A DNA stretch of 64,000 nt from Pseudomonas sp. GGS8 (GTDB taxonomy: Bacteria; Pseudomonadota; Gammaproteobacteria; Pseudomonadales; Pseudomonadaceae), in contig NZ_JALJWF010000001.1 in the NCBI RefSeq assembly GCF_024168645.1, forward strand, positions 1,417,001 through 1,481,000, read 5' to 3'. Shown in pieces: positions 62,578 to 64,000 of the stretch; positions within the stretch are counted from its first letter, which is position 1, and every line of letters begins with the position of its first letter. Under the pieces are notes generated by a model that had not been told where the DNA came from, searched no databases, and saw only the letters and a list, made by a program, of their open reading frames with translations. Position numbers and translations under genes: made by a program.

Positions 62578-64000
62578 ATTTGCCGGTGATCATCGGCAGG
62601 TTCAGCCCCTGTTCCTTGGCGCAGTCGATCGCGATCTGGTAACCGGCATCGGCGTGACGCATGACGCCGGTGGCCGGGTCGTTGTGCAGCACGCGAGCGA
62701 TACGCTCGGCCGCTTCGTCAGTGCCGTCGCAGACAATCACCATGCCCGAGTGCTGGGAGAAGCCCATGCCGACGCCGCCGCCGTGGTGCAGGGAAACCCA
62801 GGTCGCGCCGCTCGCGGTGTTCAGCAGGGCGTTGAGCAGTGGCCAGTCGGACACAGCGTCGGAACCGTCCTGCATCGATTCGGTTTCGCGGTTCGGGCTG
62901 GCAACCGAACCGGAGTCCAGGTGGTCGCGACCGATCACGATAGGCGCGGACAATTCACCGCTGCGCACCATTTCGTTGAACGCCAGACCGAGCTTGGCGC
63001 GCAGACCCAGGCCAACCCAGCAGATACGTGCTGGCAGCCCCTGGAAGCTGATGCGTTCGCGGGCCATGTCCAGCCAGTTGTGCAGGTGGGCATCGTCCGG
63101 GATCAGTTCTTTGACTTTGGCGTCGGTCTTGTAGATGTCCTGCGGGTCGCCCGACAGCGCAGCCCAACGGAACGGGCCGATGCCACGGCAGAACAGTGGA
63201 CGGATGTAAGCCGGTACGAAACCTGGGAAGTCGAATGCGTTTTCCACGCCTTCTTCTTGCGCCATCTGACGGATGTTGTTGCCGTAGTCGAAGGTCGGCA
63301 CGCCCATTTTCTGGAAGTCCAGCATCGCTTTAACGTGCACGGCCATCGATTGCTTGGCGGCTTTGACCACGGCAGCAGGTTCGGTCTTGGCGCGAGCGCG
63401 GTATTCGTCCCAGGTCCAGCCGGCTGGCAGGTAACCGTTGAGCGGGTCGTGGGCGCTGGTCTGGTCGGTGACCATGTCCGGGCGTACGCCGCGACGAACC
63501 ATTTCCGGGAGGATTTCAGCGGCGTTGCCACACAGGGCGATGGAGATCGCCTTGCCTTCGGCGGTGTATTTGGCGATACGGGCCAGTGCGTCGTCGAGGT
63601 CTTTGGCTTGCTCGTCGACGTAACGGGTTTTGAGGCGGAAATCGATGCTCACTTGCTGGCATTCGATGTTCAGCGAGCACGCACCAGCCAGGGTTGCAGC
63701 CAAAGGCTGAGCGCCGCCCATGCCACCGAGGCCTGCGGTCAGGACCCAACGACCTTTCAGGTCATCGTTGTAATGCTGGCGACCGGCTTCGACGAAGGTT
63801 TCGTAGGTGCCCTGGACGATGCCCTGGCTGCCGATGTAGATCCAGCTGCCGGCGGTCATTTGGCCGTACATGGCCAAGCCTTTGGCGTCGAGTTCGTTGA
63901 AGTGTTCCCAGCTCGCCCAGTGCGGTACCAGGTTGGAGTTGGCGATCAGCACTCGCGGGGCGTTGCTGTGGGTCTTGAACACGCCGACCGGCTTGCCGGA
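62576..64000 (-). CDS. hutU: Urocanate hydratase, N-terminus outside the window
   Basis: 474 C-terminal residues of a protein near 560 residues; about 85 residues are beyond 64000. The first complete part is [20 protein letters not shown]. It hydrates urocanate to imidazolonepropionate with tightly bound NAD+. The NAD-site [12 protein letters not shown] and the conserved Cys region [13 protein letters not shown] are both visible, and [19 protein letters not shown] is the C-terminal signature. It is the first gene of the hut operon within this window. Confidence 0.96.
   Translation of the reverse strand, partial: SGKPVGVFKTHSNAPRVLIANSNLVPHWASWEHFNELDAKGLAMYGQMTAGSWIYIGSQGIVQGTYETFVEAGRQHYNDDLKGRWVLTAGLGGMGGAQPLAATLAGACSLNIECQQVSIDFRLKTRYVDEQAKDLDDALARIAKYTAEGKAISIALCGNAAEILPEMVRRGVRPDMVTDQTSAHDPLNGYLPAGWTWDEYRARAKTEPAAVVKAAKQSMAVHVKAMLDFQKMGVPTFDYGNNIRQMAQEEGVENAFDFPGFVPAYIRPLFCRGIGPFRWAALSGDPQDIYKTDAKVKELIPDDAHLHNWLDMARERISFQGLPARICWVGLGLRAKLGLAFNEMVRSGELSAPIVIGRDHLDSGSVASPNRETESMQDGSDAVSDWPLLNALLNTASGATWVSLHHGGGVGMGFSQHSGMVIVCDGTDEAAERIARVLHNDPATGVMRHADAGYQIAIDCAKEQGLNLPMITGK

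Overview
The window is 64 kb of chromosome from a fluorescent Pseudomonas, most likely of the P. fluorescens group. The evidence is the gene order (gltB-damX-aroB-aroK-pilQPONM / ponA; argS-SPOR-hslVU-phaC1ZC2DFI-ubiEJB-hisIE-tatABC; opgGH-dtd-pip; a ten-gene hutU-to-hutG unit), the class II medium-chain PHA locus, the high GC content, and eleven REP doublets (REPINs) built on the core GCGGGCTTGCCCGC. No phage, insertion sequence, CRISPR array, tRNA or rRNA was seen. This is core genome with several small mobile repeats in its intergenic gaps.

Layout. 1-10.6 kb, minus strand: the 5' part of gltB, then (upstream of it) a DamX-like AAA+/SPOR protein, aroB, aroK and the type IV pilus assembly operon pilMNOPQ. 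Divergent from pilM is ponA (PBP1A). 13.4-16 kb, minus strand: malic enzyme, a secreted SNase-like nuclease and rpmE. 16.1-24 kb, plus strand: a 161-bp palindromic MITE-like element, priA, argS, an FtsN-like SPOR protein, hslVU and a GBBH-like-N domain protein. 24-31.3 kb: the PHA locus (phaC1, phaZ, phaC2, phaD on plus; phaI, phaF and a PHA-region gene on minus). 31.4-37.5 kb, plus strand: ubiE-ubiJ-ubiB, hisI-hisE, tatABC, rsmE. 37.7-42.4 kb: an HBM-domain chemoreceptor and a polar amino acid ABC transporter. 42.6-48.7 kb, minus strand: opgGH, dtd and pip. 48.8-51 kb: an HSL-type esterase and an orphan choline/betaine-type binding protein. 51.2-64 kb, minus strand: the histidine utilisation operon, with hutU cut by the window edge.

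How the genes work together. The pha genes form a carbon-storage module: two synthases, a depolymerase, a TetR-type regulator and two phasins. The hut genes import histidine and urocanate by three different transporter types and degrade histidine to glutamate. HutH makes urocanate, HutU makes imidazolonepropionate, HutI makes formiminoglutamate, and HutG acts on N-formylglutamate.

The most notable observation is that the first of the two tandem histidase genes (56441-57985) lacks exactly the Ala-Ser-Gly triad that forms the catalytic MIO group, and also has Leu in place of a catalytic Tyr. It is otherwise intact, so it is probably not a working ammonia-lyase. Other points worth a second look are a terminator hairpin that doubles as the signal-peptide codons of the nuclease gene, the palindromic element in front of priA, a three-copy long inverted-repeat family, a -24/-12 promoter inside an inverted repeat before phaC1, and a 13-codon ORF overlapping the TTG start of ponA.
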